This document shows, one piece after another, positions 1 through 9,593 of a stretch of DNA of 64,000 bases. A program made the position numbers and the translations under genes. Origin of the DNA: an uncultured Pelagibacteraceae bacterium (GTDB lineage: Bacteria > Pseudomonadota > Alphaproteobacteria > Pelagibacterales > Pelagibacteraceae); NCBI GenBank assembly GCA_902535625.1, contig CACAUA010000002.1, forward strand, positions 62,001 through 126,000, read 5' to 3'. Position 1 is the first letter of the stretch, and each line of letters starts with the position of its first letter. The notes beneath the pieces are model-generated. The model had not been told where the DNA came from. It did not search any database and saw only the letters and a list, made by a program, of their open reading frames with translations.

Positions 1-62
1 GTATAGCACTAATCTGCGGATTAATTATCATCTATTATAAAAATGCTAATAGGACACAATAA
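1..62 (+). CDS. lgt: Prolipoprotein diacylglyceryl transferase, C-terminal end (partial, probable)
   Basis: An open frame runs in from the left edge (phase starting at base 3) and ends at a TAA at 60-62, giving a C-terminal peptide with the hydrophobic stretch IALICGLIIIIYY followed by a short polar tail. This looks like the last membrane helix of an integral membrane protein. Lgt, which attaches diacylglycerol to lipoprotein cysteines, is the usual neighbour of the COG1565 methyltransferase in SAR11-type genomes, so lgt is the best guess. The frame overlaps the start of the next gene by 20 bp. Only about 19 residues are visible, so the identity rests mainly on context; the membrane-helix ending is what is seen directly. 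Confidence 0.5.
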   Translation, partial: IALICGLIIIYYKNANRTQ

Positions 63-1083
63 AAAAATCTCATTAGATAGATTTATTTACAAATCTTTGT
101 ATGACAAAGATAATGGTTATTATATTAAAAAGAATCCTTTTGGGAAAAAAGGTGACTTCATAACATCTCCCAATATTTCTGTTCTTTTTTCAGAAATGAT
201 TTCTATTTGGTTAATTTCTTTTTGGGAGAATTTAAAAAAGCCAAAAAAAATAAATATTATAGAGTTGGGTGCAGGCAACGGTGAGATGATGTCACAAATT
301 ATAAAAACTTTAAATAATTTTAGTGAAATTAATTTATCTGCTAATTTCTTAATTTTAGAAAAAAGTCCATTACTGATAAAAATTCAGAAAACTAAAATAG
401 ACGAGAAAAAAGTAAGTTGGATTAAAAATTTAAAAGAAATTCCAAAGGCTCCAACTATATTCTTGGCCAATGAGTTTTTTGATGCATTTCCTATCAAACA
501 GTTTTTAAAGAAAAGCAATAATTGGTATGAAAAATATGTAGCATATAAAAAAGATAAGTTTGAAGTTTGTGATCAAAAAGTGTCATCAAAAATAATTGAG
601 CAATATTTAGGTAAGGGTATAAAAAAAGAAAAATTTGTTGAATATTCACCTTCAGCAATGAAATTTGTTAACGAAATAGCGAAATTTATTTTTAAAAATA
701 ATGGTGGTTTATTAATGATAGACTATGGTTTTACAAAAGGAAAAATGAAAAATACTTTACAAAGTATTGAGAAGCACAGAAAAATTAGTTTTTTAGAAAA
801 TCCCTATAACTCAGATATTACTCATTTAATAAATTTTAAAATGTACAAGAAAGAGTTTGCAAATTCTAATTTGAAATCTTTAATAACAACTCAAGGTAAT
901 TTCTTAATTAAATTAGGGATATTGAAAAGAGCTGAGATAATAAGTAAAAATTTACAATTTAGCAAGAAAGCTGACATATTTTATAGAATAAAAAGATTAA
1001 TTGATGAAAAATATATGGGCTCTTTGTTTAAAGTATTATTTGTAAGCAAATCCAAAAATAATTTTAATTTGGGTTTTAAGTGA
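43..1083 (+). CDS. SAM-dependent methyltransferase, MidA/NDUFAF7 family
   Basis: This 346-aa protein belongs to the COG1565 (DUF185) methyltransferase family. The family signature GDFITSPNIS (residues 37-46) precedes the SAM-binding loop ELGAGNG (74-80), and LANEFFDAFP further on matches the conserved NExxDAxP region. In mitochondria the homologue NDUFAF7 dimethylates an arginine of the complex I 49-kDa subunit; a similar role in assembling bacterial complex I is an inference. The ATG lies inside the last codons of the upstream frame, and the stop codon overlaps the GTG start of the next gene (GTGA), so the three genes are probably translated as one coupled unit. Confidence 0.85.
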   Translation: MLIGHNKKISLDRFIYKSLYDKDNGYYIKKNPFGKKGDFITSPNISVLFSEMISIWLISFWENLKKPKKINIIELGAGNGEMMSQIIKTLNNFSEINLSANFLILEKSPLLIKIQKTKIDEKKVSWIKNLKEIPKAPTIFLANEFFDAFPIKQFLKKSNNWYEKYVAYKKDKFEVCDQKVSSKIIEQYLGKGIKKEKFVEYSPSAMKFVNEIAKFIFKNNGGLLMIDYGFTKGKMKNTLQSIEKHRKISFLENPYNSDITHLINFKMYKKEFANSNLKSLITTQGNFLIKLGILKRAEIISKNLQFSKKADIFYRIKRLIDEKYMGSLFKVLFVSKSKNNFNLGFK

Positions 1084-1832
1084 TTAAGTCAAAAATTTTT
1101 AGAGATCAAAAATCCATTTCACATTATTTTTTTAATAGATTGGGTGGTACCTCAAAAGGGATTTACAAAAGTTTAAATTGTGGAAAAGGTTCAAAAGATA
1201 AGATTACTAATATAAGTAAAAATTTAAAAATAGTTTCAAAAAAAATAGGCTGTACAAATAAAAATCTAGTTTCTCTTAATCAAATTCACAGTAACAAAGT
1301 TCATAAAATAAGTGGTATTCCAAAAAAAAGATTGACTGGAGATGCGATGATCACAAATAAGCAAAATATTGCTATTAGTATACTCACTGCAGATTGTGCA
1401 CCAATTCTAATTATAGAAAAAAAACAAAAATTTGTTGGTGCAATACATGCTGGATGGAAAGGTGCATTTAAAGGAATAGTAAAAAAAACAATTCAACTTT
1501 TAAAAAAAAATGGATGCTCAGAGAAAGATATGATTGCTTGCATTGGGCCATGTATAAAAAAAAACAGCTACGAAGTAAAAAATGATTTTTTTAAATTGTT
1601 TAAGGACAAAAATAAAGAAAATGTGAATTTCTTCACATTTAAAAAAAAAAAAATTTATTTTGATTTAAGCGAATATATAAAATCTCAATTTTATGAAAAT
1701 GGAGTTAAAAAAATCGATATAATAAGAAAAGATACCTATGCTTTAGAAAATAACTTTTTTAGTTGTAGGAGATCAAAAAAAAATAAACATAACGATTATG
1801 GTAGAAATATTTCTGCAATTATGATTAAATAG
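1080..1832 (+). CDS. YfiH/LACC1-family protein (multicopper polyphenol oxidase fold; purine nucleoside phosphorylase type)
   Basis: The 250-aa product has the catalytic signature of the DUF152/YfiH family: QIH around residue 70, TADCAPIL with Cys106, and AIHAGWKG with His123, plus IGPCI further on. These His/Cys/His residues bind zinc. Members were first annotated as laccases. The human and bacterial homologues (LACC1, YlmD, YfiH) are now known to act on purine nucleosides by phosphorolysis or deamination, and a cell-wall editing role has also been described for E. coli YfiH. The start is a GTG overlapping the stop of the midA-like gene. Its position directly before prs fits a nucleoside/ribose link, though this is only contextual. 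Confidence 0.85.
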   Translation: MIKSKIFRDQKSISHYFFNRLGGTSKGIYKSLNCGKGSKDKITNISKNLKIVSKKIGCTNKNLVSLNQIHSNKVHKISGIPKKRLTGDAMITNKQNIAISILTADCAPILIIEKKQKFVGAIHAGWKGAFKGIVKKTIQLLKKNGCSEKDMIACIGPCIKKNSYEVKNDFFKLFKDKNKENVNFFTFKKKKIYFDLSEYIKSQFYENGVKKIDIIRKDTYALENNFFSCRRSKKNKHNDYGRNISAIMIK

Positions 1833-1842
1833 TACATCGCGG

Positions 1843-2775
1843 ATGAAAATTCTCACAGGAAACAGCAATAAACATCTTAGTCAAAAAATATCTAAATTTT
1901 TGAAAAATAGACTAGTGAATTCAAATATAAGAAAATTTGCAGATGGAGAAATCTATATTGAAATTAATGAAAATATTAGAGGCAATAGTATTTTTTTAAT
2001 TCAATCCGTTTCGTCTCCCGCAAATGACAATTTAATGGAATTACTACTATCGATTGATGCTTTAAAAAGATCATCGGCCAAAAATATAACTGCTGTGATC
2101 CCATATTTTGGATATGCAAGACAAGATAGAAAGGTGGTTCCTAGAACATCTATATCTGCAAAACTTGTATCTAATCTTATTGCGAAGGCAGGCGCGGATA
2201 GAGTCGTTACAGTTGATTTACATTCTGGACAAATTCAAGGATTTTTTGATATTCCTGTAGATAACTTATTTGCAACCCCAATATTTGCTAGACATATAAA
2301 AAAGAAATTAAAGAAAAATAATATAATCTGTGTTGCTCCAGATGTCGGTGGTACCGCAAGAGCAAGGGCATTAGGAAAGTTGTTAAATGTAGATTTAGCA
2401 ATAGTGGACAAAAGAAGACCTGCGCCTGGAAAATCAGAAGTGATGAATGTAATTGGAAATGTGAAAAATAAAACTTGTATATTAGTTGATGATATAATCG
2501 ACTCTGGTGGAACAATTGTAAATGCAGCTTCTGAATTAAAAAAAAGAGGAGCTAAAGATGTTCATGTGTATGTAACACATGGCGTATTAAGTGGTAATGC
2601 TGTTGAAAAAATTAAGAAATCTTCGATAAAAAACTTAGTTGTAACTGACACAATAGATAATTCTACAAAAGTGAAAAAAGCTAAGAATATCGAGGTATTA
2701 ACAATCTCTAATTTAGTTGGTGAAGCTATTAAAAGAATATCAAATTCTACTTCAGTATCAGACCTATTTAAATAA
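1843..2775 (+). CDS. prs: Ribose-phosphate pyrophosphokinase
   Basis: PRPP synthetase (310 aa, normal length) makes 5-phosphoribosyl 1-diphosphate from ribose 5-phosphate and ATP for purine, pyrimidine, His, Trp and NAD synthesis in the cytosol. Visible landmarks are FADGEI (33-37), YFGYARQDRK (88-97, catalytic flexible region), the divalent-cation segment VDLHSGQIQGFF (124-135) and the PRPP-binding loop VDDIIDSGGT (215-224). The gene starts 10 bp after the YfiH-family gene. It is followed by rplY, which is a frequent alphaproteobacterial order (prs-rplY-pth-ychF). Confidence 0.97.
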   Translation: MKILTGNSNKHLSQKISKFLKNRLVNSNIRKFADGEIYIEINENIRGNSIFLIQSVSSPANDNLMELLLSIDALKRSSAKNITAVIPYFGYARQDRKVVPRTSISAKLVSNLIAKAGADRVVTVDLHSGQIQGFFDIPVDNLFATPIFARHIKKKLKKNNIICVAPDVGGTARARALGKLLNVDLAIVDKRRPAPGKSEVMNVIGNVKNKTCILVDDIIDSGGTIVNAASELKKRGAKDVHVYVTHGVLSGNAVEKIKKSSIKNLVVTDTIDNSTKVKKAKNIEVLTISNLVGEAIKRISNSTSVSDLFK

Positions 2776-2820
2776 TTTACTTGTAAAATTTAGTTTCATA
2801 AGTTAAAAACCCGTCACTTT

Positions 2821-3537
2821 ATGAGTTTATTAGCAGCAACAATAAGAGAAACAAAAACTAAGGGAGAAGTAAAATCACTTAGAAACAAAGGTATGGTTCC
2901 AGGAATAATTTATGGAGGAGAAGAACCAAATCAAAAAATTTCTGTTTCTGTTAAGGAAGTAAAAAATTTATTAAATAAAGAAAATATTTTATCAAATATA
3001 ATTTCAATAAATATAGATGGAAAAGAACAAAAAGTTTTACCAAGAGTTATTGATTTTGACACAGTTACTGATGAGCCTATACACTTAGATTTTTTAAGAA
3101 TTGTTAAAGGTGCAAAAGTAATTTTAGAAATTCCAGTTAAATTTATAAACCACGAATTGTCACCAGGATTAAAAAGAGGTGGGGTTTTGAATATCGTAAG
3201 ACGTAAAGTTGAATTAAGATGTCCTACAGAAAATATACCAACAGAGTTAGTTGTGGATCTAAATAACTTAGATATTGGAGCAAGTATTAAAATATCTTTT
3301 ATAAATTTACCTGAAAATGTAACACCTACAATTCAAGGAAGAGACTTTGTAATCGCGACAGTAGCAGCACCAACAGTTGTTAAAGAACCTGAAAAACCAG
3401 CAGAAGCTGAGGGAGAAGGTGGAGAAGCTGCGGAGGCAGCTGCGGATGGAGATGCTAAACCTGAAGTAGGTGCAGAAAAAGCTTCAGATGGCGATAAAGG
3501 AAAAGAAGAAGGAAAAGCTCCAGCAGAGAAAAAATAA
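2821..3537 (+). CDS. rplY: 50S ribosomal protein bL25, long Ctc form
   Basis: The 238-aa product has the N-terminal 5S-rRNA-binding L25 domain (about residues 1-95, with VPGIIYGG) followed by the TL5/Ctc beta domain (about 96-185). It ends in a 50-aa low-complexity tail rich in Ala, Glu, Gly and Lys that alternates acidic and basic residues. It binds 5S rRNA in the large subunit and is stress-related in Bacillus (Ctc). The tail is locally more GC-rich than the rest of the gene, which produces a spurious antisense ORF (3333-3602). No clear Shine-Dalgarno precedes the ATG; 45 bp separate it from prs. Confidence 0.95.
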   Translation: MSLLAATIRETKTKGEVKSLRNKGMVPGIIYGGEEPNQKISVSVKEVKNLLNKENILSNIISINIDGKEQKVLPRVIDFDTVTDEPIHLDFLRIVKGAKVILEIPVKFINHELSPGLKRGGVLNIVRRKVELRCPTENIPTELVVDLNNLDIGASIKISFINLPENVTPTIQGRDFVIATVAAPTVVKEPEKPAEAEGEGGEAAEAAADGDAKPEVGAEKASDGDKGKEEGKAPAEKK

Positions 3538-3565
3538 TAATCTGTGAAAATAATAATAAAATAAA

Positions 3566-4126
3566 ATGTTGTTACTCGTAGGTTTGGGCAACCCAACCCC
3601 AAACAGTCATAATAATAGACATAATATAGGTTTTAAAGTTGTAGATGCCATAAATCAAAAATTTGGTCTTTCAAAGCAAAAGCCAAAATTTAAGGGTCTA
3701 CTTACAACAGGTAATATCGGGGAAAAGAAAATTTATGCTATCAAACCTCTAACTTTCATGAACAACTCAGGAATATGTATCAGAGAATTGCTTGAATATT
3801 TTAAAATAGACGCAGAAGATGTCATTGTTTTTCATGATGATCTAGATGTAGAGTTTGGAAAAATAAAGGCAAAATTTGGTGGATCAAGCGCAGGTCACAA
3901 TGGAGTTGCTTCAATAGATAAATTTATTGGAAAAGACTATTCAAGAGTGAGGATTGGAATTGGAAAGCCAGAGAATAAAATGTCTGTATCAGACTTTGTT
4001 TTAAATGATTTTTCAGATGATGAACAAGAACACTTAGAAAAAATTACTCACAATATAATAGACTCTATTGCTATTTTAATAGATAAAAAATTAGATTTAT
4101 TCTCAAGTAAAGTTAACAATAATTAA
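3566..4126 (+). CDS. pth: Peptidyl-tRNA hydrolase
   Basis: Pth cleaves peptidyl-tRNA released from stalled ribosomes, recycling tRNA. The 186-aa protein has the family start LLVGLGNP with Asn9, catalytic His19 in RHNIGF, the FMNNSG loop, the FHDDLDV segment with the conserved Asp, and GGSSAGHNGVASI, which contacts the tRNA acceptor end. It sits 28 bp after rplY and its TAA directly abuts the ATG of ychF. The rplY-pth-ychF order is conserved across many proteobacteria and supports a translation-related operon. Confidence 0.97.
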   Translation: MLLLVGLGNPTPNSHNNRHNIGFKVVDAINQKFGLSKQKPKFKGLLTTGNIGEKKIYAIKPLTFMNNSGICIRELLEYFKIDAEDVIVFHDDLDVEFGKIKAKFGGSSAGHNGVASIDKFIGKDYSRVRIGIGKPENKMSVSDFVLNDFSDDEQEHLEKITHNIIDSIAILIDKKLDLFSSKVNNN

Positions 4127-5200
4127 ATGGGTTTTAAGTGTGGTATAGTTGGTTTACCAAATGTTGGTAAATCTACTTTATTTAATGCACTTACAAATTC
4201 AAGTAAGGCCCAAGCAGCAAATTTTCCTTTCTGTACGATAGATCCAAATATAGGTGTAGTTCCTGTGCCAGATTATAGGTTAGATGAATTGGTTAAAATT
4301 TCAAATTCAAAAAAAAAAATAAATACTACAATATCTTTTGTTGATATAGCGGGATTAGTCGAAGGAGCCTCTAAAGGTGAAGGATTAGGTAACAAATTCT
4401 TATCCCACATAAGAGAGGTAGATGCTGTTATTCATTTAATTAGGTGTTTTGATTCTGATGATATTCAGAATGTAAATCCAACAGTTGATCCCATTAGAGA
4501 TTTAGAAATAATTGAAACAGAAATGTCTTTAGCTGATTTGGAATCTATCCAAAAAAGACTTGATAGGAAAAATAAAAAAAATAATAACGAAAATCAAAAC
4601 CAAATTCTAGAAAGAGCTCAGAATTTAATTAATAATAACGATGATATAAATAAATTATACGAAGAATTTGATAAAAAGCATGTTAAATTGTCAGGATTAT
4701 TGTCAACAAAACCTAAATTGTATGTTTGTAATGTTGATGAAAATAGCGTTGGTAAAGGCAATGATTATACAAAAAAATTTATTGAAAAATATGGTTCTAA
4801 AAACACTCTAACTATTTCAGCTGAAATAGAAAATCAATTGAATGAACTAGAAAATGAAGAAAGAAAAAACTATATGAAAATGATTAACGTTAATGATACT
4901 GGATTAAATTTATTAATCAAAAAAGGATATGACCTTTTATCTTTAGAGACGTTTTTCACTTCAGGAGTTGAGGAGACAAGGGCTTGGACAATTAACAAAA
5001 ATTGCATGGCGCCTCAAGCAGCAGGTATAATTCATACAGATTTTGAAAAAGGTTTTATAAGAGCAGAAACTGTGTCTTATCAAGATTTCGTTGGGAGTGG
5101 TGGTTGGTTAAAATCAAGAGAAAACGGCAAAATGAGATTAGAAGGCAAAGATTATATCGTTAAAGATGGGGATGTTCTAAACTTTAGATTCAACACGTGA
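4127..5200 (+). CDS. ychF: Ribosome-binding ATPase YchF/OLA1 family
   Basis: This 357-aa Obg-family P-loop protein shows Walker A GLPNVGKST near residues 9-17, the G3 segment DIAGLVEGASKGEG, and the altered G4 motif NVDEN in place of NKxD, which explains why the family prefers ATP. A helical coiled-coil insertion (about 125-185) and a C-terminal TGS domain (FTSGVEETRAWTI onward) complete the fold. YchF binds ribosomes and affects stress-dependent translation initiation. The ATG follows the pth stop with no gap. The 3' end overlaps the convergent petC by 24 bp. Confidence 0.96.
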   Translation: MGFKCGIVGLPNVGKSTLFNALTNSSKAQAANFPFCTIDPNIGVVPVPDYRLDELVKISNSKKKINTTISFVDIAGLVEGASKGEGLGNKFLSHIREVDAVIHLIRCFDSDDIQNVNPTVDPIRDLEIIETEMSLADLESIQKRLDRKNKKNNNENQNQILERAQNLINNNDDINKLYEEFDKKHVKLSGLLSTKPKLYVCNVDENSVGKGNDYTKKFIEKYGSKNTLTISAEIENQLNELENEERKNYMKMINVNDTGLNLLIKKGYDLLSLETFFTSGVEETRAWTINKNCMAPQAAGIIHTDFEKGFIRAETVSYQDFVGSGGWLKSRENGKMRLEGKDYIVKDGDVLNFRFNT

Positions 5201-5959
5201 CCATATCTTCTTCATCGTAAAGTAAACCAATACAGTCAATATTATCAAATAAGCTATAACTCTAAATCCTGTTTTATGTCTTTGCTCTAAATGTGGTTCC
5301 GCTGACCACATCAGAAAATTTGTAACATCTTTAGACATTTGCTCAGCTGTTGCTTTTGTTCCATCTGTATACTCAATTAAATCATCAGATAAAGGAGCTG
5401 GCATTTTAATTTTATTACCATACATATACTTATTGTAATAAACGCCATCATCAAGTTCTACACCCTCTGGTGGTTCAGAATATCCTAACAATAAGGAATA
5501 AATATAATCTGCTCCGCCTTTTCTTGCTTTAACTAGAACTGACATATCTGGTGGATAAGCACCACCATTAGCAGCTTTAGCTTCTTGCTCATTAGCATAT
5601 GGCATCACGAATTTATCAGATAATTTTGCTGGTCTTACAAACATTTCTCCAGTGCTGTCCGGGCCATCTGTTACCTCAAAGCTTGCAGCTATTGCTTTGG
5701 CCTCTGCTTCAGAAAATTCTGGTCCACCCTTTTCTGCCAAATTTCTATAGGTTAAATATTTCATAGAATGGCAAGATGCACATACTTCTGTATATACTTG
5801 ATAACCCCTTTGAAGTGATGCTCTATCAAATTTTCCAAAGAGACCTTTGAAAGTCCATTTAGTCTCTAAAAAAGGAGGTGATTTTTCAGCAGAGTTAGAT
5901 GAATTTAGTACTATAACTGAGAATATTAATACAAAAAAAATATTTTTTAACTTTCTCAC
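5177..5959 (-). CDS. petC: Cytochrome c1, bc1 complex
   Basis: The 260-aa subunit of respiratory complex III passes electrons from the Rieske centre to soluble or membrane cytochrome c. An N-terminal signal peptide (about 24 residues ending NSAE) exports it, the single heme c site is CASCH (60-64), IKMPAPL supplies the axial Met, and a C-terminal membrane anchor ([12 protein letters not shown]) holds it in the inner membrane. The start is GTG overlapping the petB stop (GTGA), so translation is coupled. Cytochromes b and c1 are separate here rather than fused as in some rhizobia. The last 24 bp overlap ychF on the other strand. Confidence 0.96.
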   Translation of the reverse strand: MRKLKNIFFVLIFSVIVLNSSNSAEKSPPFLETKWTFKGLFGKFDRASLQRGYQVYTEVCASCHSMKYLTYRNLAEKGGPEFSEAEAKAIAASFEVTDGPDSTGEMFVRPAKLSDKFVMPYANEQEAKAANGGAYPPDMSVLVKARKGGADYIYSLLLGYSEPPEGVELDDGVYYNKYMYGNKIKMPAPLSDDLIEYTDGTKATAEQMSKDVTNFLMWSAEPHLEQRHKTGFRVIAYLIILTVLVYFTMKKIWSRVESKV

Positions 5960-7227
5960 TTTATTGTTTTTTCTATTTTTTCATCACTCCTTGCTGCAGC
6001 TAAATTTGGCGAGCCTCCTAAAACTGGCTCGGTAATACTCAAAGGCAGCGGGGTAGTTTTTTCTTTCCATCCTAAAACTGGAAGAATAATTAAAAAATGC
6101 GCAAAGTAATAGGCTGTAGCAACTCTTGCAATTAACAAGTACAATCCTTCAGCTGGCATCGCCCCTACGTATCCTAGAATTAAAACATCAGCTACCAAGA
6201 TCCAGTAGAACTGTCTAAATAACGGTCTGAAAACTGCTGATCTAACTTTTGACGTATCCAACCATGGTAAAGCAGCTAAAATTAAAATAGCTGATAACAT
6301 AGCAACAACACCCATAAGTTTATCAGGAACAGATCTTAAGATCGCATAAAAAGGTAATAAGTACCACTCAGGAACTATATGAGCAGGAGTTACAAGTGGA
6401 TCCGCCTCGATATAATTATCAGCATGTCCTAAAATATTTGGCTGATAAAATACAAATAACGCAAAAACAATACAAAACATTAATAACGCAAAAGCGTCTT
6501 TAATTACGATGTATGGATGAAACGGAACTGTATCTTTAGAAGGTTTTTTAATATCAATACCAACTGGATTGTTATTTCCAGGAACATGTAATGCCCATAT
6601 GTGAAGTACCACAAGCCCAAGTATTAAAAACGGTATCAAGTAATGAAGAGTAAAAAATCTTGTTAGAGTTGGATTGTCAACTGAGTAACCACCCCATAAC
6701 CAAGTTGTTATACTCTCCCCGACAAGTGGAATTGCACTAAATAAATTCGTTATTACTGTTGCTCCCCAAAAACTCATTTGTCCCCAAGGAAGAACATAGC
6801 CCATAAATGCAGCTGCCATCATTAGCAGATAAATTATAATTCCAAGTATCCAAATTATTTCTCTAGGAGATTTATATGATCCGTAAAATAAAGATCTAAA
6901 AATATGAATATAAACTGCAAGGAAAAACATAGAAGCACCATTTGCGTGAACATATCTTAACAACCATCCATAATTCACATCTCTCATTATATGTTCGACA
7001 CTGCTGAATGCCATATCTGCATGAGCAATGTAGTGCATAGCCAAAACTAATCCTGTAACTATTTGGGTAATTAAGCAAAAAGTTAATATCCCACCAAAAG
7101 TCCACCAGTAGTTTAAATTTTTTGGTGTAGGGTAATCTGTTAAGTGATTTGCCAATGTAAGTAAAGGCAATCTATCATTAAACCATTTACCAAACTTTGA
7201 ACTAGGTGTGTATTCGTGATCACTCAT
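5956..7227 (-). CDS. petB: Cytochrome b, bc1 complex
   Basis: The 423-aa polytopic subunit carries both b hemes and the quinone sites of complex III. Heme ligands lie in [11 protein letters not shown] and in the later helix pair beginning TLHYLIPF, and the Qo-site signature [14 protein letters not shown] is intact. A short charged C-terminal extension follows the last helix. It is the middle gene of petA-petB-petC, starting 2 bp after the Rieske stop and overlapping petC by 4 bp. Confidence 0.97.
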   Translation of the reverse strand: MSDHEYTPSSKFGKWFNDRLPLLTLANHLTDYPTPKNLNYWWTFGGILTFCLITQIVTGLVLAMHYIAHADMAFSSVEHIMRDVNYGWLLRYVHANGASMFFLAVYIHIFRSLFYGSYKSPREIIWILGIIIYLLMMAAAFMGYVLPWGQMSFWGATVITNLFSAIPLVGESITTWLWGGYSVDNPTLTRFFTLHYLIPFLILGLVVLHIWALHVPGNNNPVGIDIKKPSKDTVPFHPYIVIKDAFALLMFCIVFALFVFYQPNILGHADNYIEADPLVTPAHIVPEWYLLPFYAILRSVPDKLMGVVAMLSAILILAALPWLDTSKVRSAVFRPLFRQFYWILVADVLILGYVGAMPAEGLYLLIARVATAYYFAHFLIILPVLGWKEKTTPLPLSITEPVLGGSPNLAAARSDEKIEKTIK

Positions 7228-7229
7228 AT

Positions 7230-7751
7230 TTATCCAATCTTAATCGTGTTAGTATTTACAAATTCGTATTTAGGGATCTCCATATTAGTTGGAGCCGGTC
7301 CTTTTCTAATTCTACCAGATGTATCATAATGAGAACCATGGCAAGGACAAAACCAACCATCATAATCACCTTTATCTGTTAATGGAACACATCCTAGATG
7401 AGTACAAATCCCAAGCATCACTAACCATTCAGGATTTTTTGCTCTATCTTCATCTTTTTCAGGATGCTTAAGATCATTAATATCAACTGTTCTCGCTTTT
7501 TTAATTTCATCTTCAGTTCTTCTTTTAATAAAAACTGGTTTACCTCTCCAAAGTACTGTTAAAGACTGTCCAGGTTGCATTGAACTCACATCTACTTCTG
7601 TACTTGCTAATGCTTTTACAGAGGCATCTGGGTTCATTTGGTCCACTAATGGCCAAACAGCAGCACCAACTCCAACTACACCTGCGGCGGCAGTAGCAGT
7701 AAATAAGAAATCTCTTCGGTTGGTCTTTTTTTCGTCTTTTTGGTCTGACAT
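7230..7751 (-). CDS. petA: Ubiquinol-cytochrome c reductase Rieske iron-sulfur subunit
   Basis: First gene of the bc1 operon (173 aa). A twin-arginine motif (RRDFLF, Arg12-Arg13) precedes a hydrophobic anchor, so the folded protein is exported by Tat and stays membrane-tethered. The [2Fe-2S] cluster ligands are in the two boxes CTHLGCVP and CPCHGSHYD, which also hold the disulfide cysteines. The upstream 60-bp gap to the divergent trmL must contain promoters for both directions; it is AT-rich and I could not pick out a convincing -35/-10 pair. Confidence 0.97.
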   Translation of the reverse strand: MSDQKDEKKTNRRDFLFTATAAAGVVGVGAAVWPLVDQMNPDASVKALASTEVDVSSMQPGQSLTVLWRGKPVFIKRRTEDEIKKARTVDINDLKHPEKDEDRAKNPEWLVMLGICTHLGCVPLTDKGDYDGWFCPCHGSHYDTSGRIRKGPAPTNMEIPKYEFVNTNTIKIG

Positions 7752-7811
7752 CTTTAAAATTTTATATCTTTGGTAATATATGATTTCATATAATAAAAAA
7801 GAGATATTTCT

Positions 7812-8288
7812 ATGGTAACAATGACACAGAAACCTTTAAAACATGGTCTAAAAGTAGCTCTATATCAGCCGGATATTCCTCAAAATACAGCTTCAATTAT
7901 TCGAACTTGTTCTTGCTTGGGGGCTAGTTTAGAAATCATTGAACCTTGTGGGTTTTTATTTAGTGATAAAAGGTTCAAGAGAGTTGTTATGGATTATTTA
8001 GATTACAGTGAAATTAAATTCTACAAAAGCCCTAAAGAATTCTTTGATCAAAATAGTAAAAATAGAGTAGTTTTAATGACGACAAAAGCTAGCAAAGTTT
8101 ATACAAAGTTTAAATTTAAGCGTAATGATATATTGCTCTTTGGCAGAGAAAGTGCAGGAGTTCCAGAAGATGTGCATTCTAAGGTTAATGAAAGAATTAA
8201 GATACCAATGCTAAAAAATAGAAGATCGTTAAACATTGCAATATCAGTGGCCATAGGAGCTTCAGAATTTATAAGACAGATAAGTTAA
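7812..8288 (+). CDS. trmL: tRNA (cytidine/uridine-2'-O-)-methyltransferase TrmL
   Basis: This 158-aa SPOUT methyltransferase 2'-O-methylates the wobble base of tRNA-Leu in E. coli. The trefoil-knot SAM site is visible as [10 protein letters not shown] and [19 protein letters not shown]. Length matches minimal TrmL/YibK proteins. Two in-frame ATGs lie 9 bp apart; the first is used here but the second (7821) is equally possible. The stop abuts the hemF ATG, giving a trmL-hemF-greA run. Confidence 0.93.
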   Translation: MVTMTQKPLKHGLKVALYQPDIPQNTASIIRTCSCLGASLEIIEPCGFLFSDKRFKRVVMDYLDYSEIKFYKSPKEFFDQNSKNRVVLMTTKASKVYTKFKFKRNDILLFGRESAGVPEDVHSKVNERIKIPMLKNRRSLNIAISVAIGASEFIRQIS

Positions 8289-9113
8289 ATGGATCAATAC
8301 ATAAAAAAGAAATTAGCAAAAAATTGGTTTAAAACTTTGCAAGAAGTACTTTGTAGAGAAATAGAGGAAAAAGAAGGTAATAAAACCAAATTTAAAATTA
8401 CAAATTGGAATAGAAGTAAAAGTAATGATGAAGGTGGTGGACAATACAGAATTTTAGAAAATGGTAAAATTTTTGACAAAGTAGGAGTGAATTTTTCAGA
8501 AGTTTATGGAAAATTTTCAAATGAATTTAAAAATAAAGTTCCAGGCACTAAAAAGAGTTCTAAATTTTGGGCATCTGGAATATCTGTTGTTATGCATATG
8601 AAAAATCCTCATGTGCCTGCAATGCATTTTAACACGAGGTATATTGTTACTTCATTTGGTTGGTTTGGAGGTGGGATGGATGTTACACCTTGTATGAAAG
8701 ATAAGAAATTAGAAAATTGGTTTCATTCAGAAATAAAAAAATCATGCGATAAACACAACAAAAATTATTATAAAAAATATAAAAAGTGGTGTGATGAATA
8801 TTTTTATTTACCGCATAGGAAAGAGCCAAGAGGTATTGGCGGAATTTTTTTTGATTATAAAAAAAATAATTGGGAAAAAGATTTTTCTTTTGTAAGAGAA
8901 GTAGGAATAAGTTTTAAAAACATTTCTAATGAAATAATTGAGAAAAAAAATAAATTAAAATGGACAATTAAAGATAAAGAAATCCAATACAAAAAAAGAG
9001 GTAGATATGTTGAATTTAATTTATTACATGATAGAGGGACAAAATTTGGTTTACAAACTGGTGGAAATGTTGAAGCTATACTAATGTCATTACCACCAAC
9101 AGCTAAATGGTAA
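8289..9113 (+). CDS. hemF: Oxygen-dependent coproporphyrinogen III oxidase
   Basis: HemF oxidatively decarboxylates coproporphyrinogen III to protoporphyrinogen IX using O2, a step of heme synthesis in the cytosol. The 274-aa protein has the family blocks HFNTRYIV, WFGGGMDVTP, RGIGGIFFDY and GRYVEFNLLHDRGTKFGL followed by TGGNVEAILMSLPP. The oxygen-dependent form fits an obligately aerobic lifestyle and the heme demand of the bc1 and aa3 complexes encoded nearby. It starts one base after the trmL stop. Confidence 0.97.
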   Translation: MDQYIKKKLAKNWFKTLQEVLCREIEEKEGNKTKFKITNWNRSKSNDEGGGQYRILENGKIFDKVGVNFSEVYGKFSNEFKNKVPGTKKSSKFWASGISVVMHMKNPHVPAMHFNTRYIVTSFGWFGGGMDVTPCMKDKKLENWFHSEIKKSCDKHNKNYYKKYKKWCDEYFYLPHRKEPRGIGGIFFDYKKNNWEKDFSFVREVGISFKNISNEIIEKKNKLKWTIKDKEIQYKKRGRYVEFNLLHDRGTKFGLQTGGNVEAILMSLPPTAKW

Positions 9114-9116
9114 ATT

Positions 9117-9593
9117 ATGGATAAAGAACCAATTACTACTGAAGGATTAGAAAAATTAAAAAGTGAATTAATTTTTTTAAAAGAAAAAAAAAGACCCGAA
9201 ATTGTTGCAGCCATTGCTGAAGCAAGATCGCATGGAGATTTGAAAGAAAATGCTGAATATCATGCTGCAAAAGAACAGCAATCACATAACGAGGGAAGAA
9301 TTCAAGAAGTTGAGGATTTAATTGCAAGAGCAAATGTAATTGATATCACCAAGATTAGTAATGATGGAAAAGTGATATTTGGATCTACAGTCTACCTTCA
9401 AAATTTAGATACAAATGAAAAAATAAATTACAAAATTGTAGGTAAAGACGAGGCAGATCTAAAACAAAAGCTTCTTTATTTTCAATCACCAATAGGAAAA
9501 GGTCTTATAGGTAAAAATAAAGGGGATCTTGTAGAGATAAATACACCAGCAGGGACAAAAAATTTTGAGATTGTAGACGTAAAATACGTTTAA
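9117..9593 (+). CDS. greA: Transcription elongation factor GreA
   Basis: GreA (158 aa, typical length) stimulates transcript cleavage by backtracked RNA polymerase. The N-terminal coiled coil carries the acidic tip region [16 protein letters not shown] (about 42-57), and the C-terminal FKBP-like domain includes the segment [14 protein letters not shown]. It lies 3 bp after hemF, and its 3' end overlaps the convergent pcnB/cca gene by 4 bp. Confidence 0.97.
   Translation: MDKEPITTEGLEKLKSELIFLKEKKRPEIVAAIAEARSHGDLKENAEYHAAKEQQSHNEGRIQEVEDLIARANVIDITKISNDGKVIFGSTVYLQNLDTNEKINYKIVGKDEADLKQKLLYFQSPIGKGLIGKNKGDLVEINTPAGTKNFEIVDVKYV

Noticed and set aside
3333-3602. 89-aa minus-strand ORF over the rplY tail
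   Set aside because: It mirrors the low-complexity Ala/Glu/Gly tail of bL25 (giving Pro/Ser/Ala-rich sequence) and runs into pth; no supporting context.
7752-7811. Promoter pair between petA and trmL
   Set aside because: The 60-bp gap must contain promoters, but I could not find a convincing -35/-10 pair in either direction, so no site is annotated.
8855-9214. 119-aa minus-strand ORF across hemF and greA
   Set aside because: Antisense of conserved hemF C-terminal motifs; no independent support.
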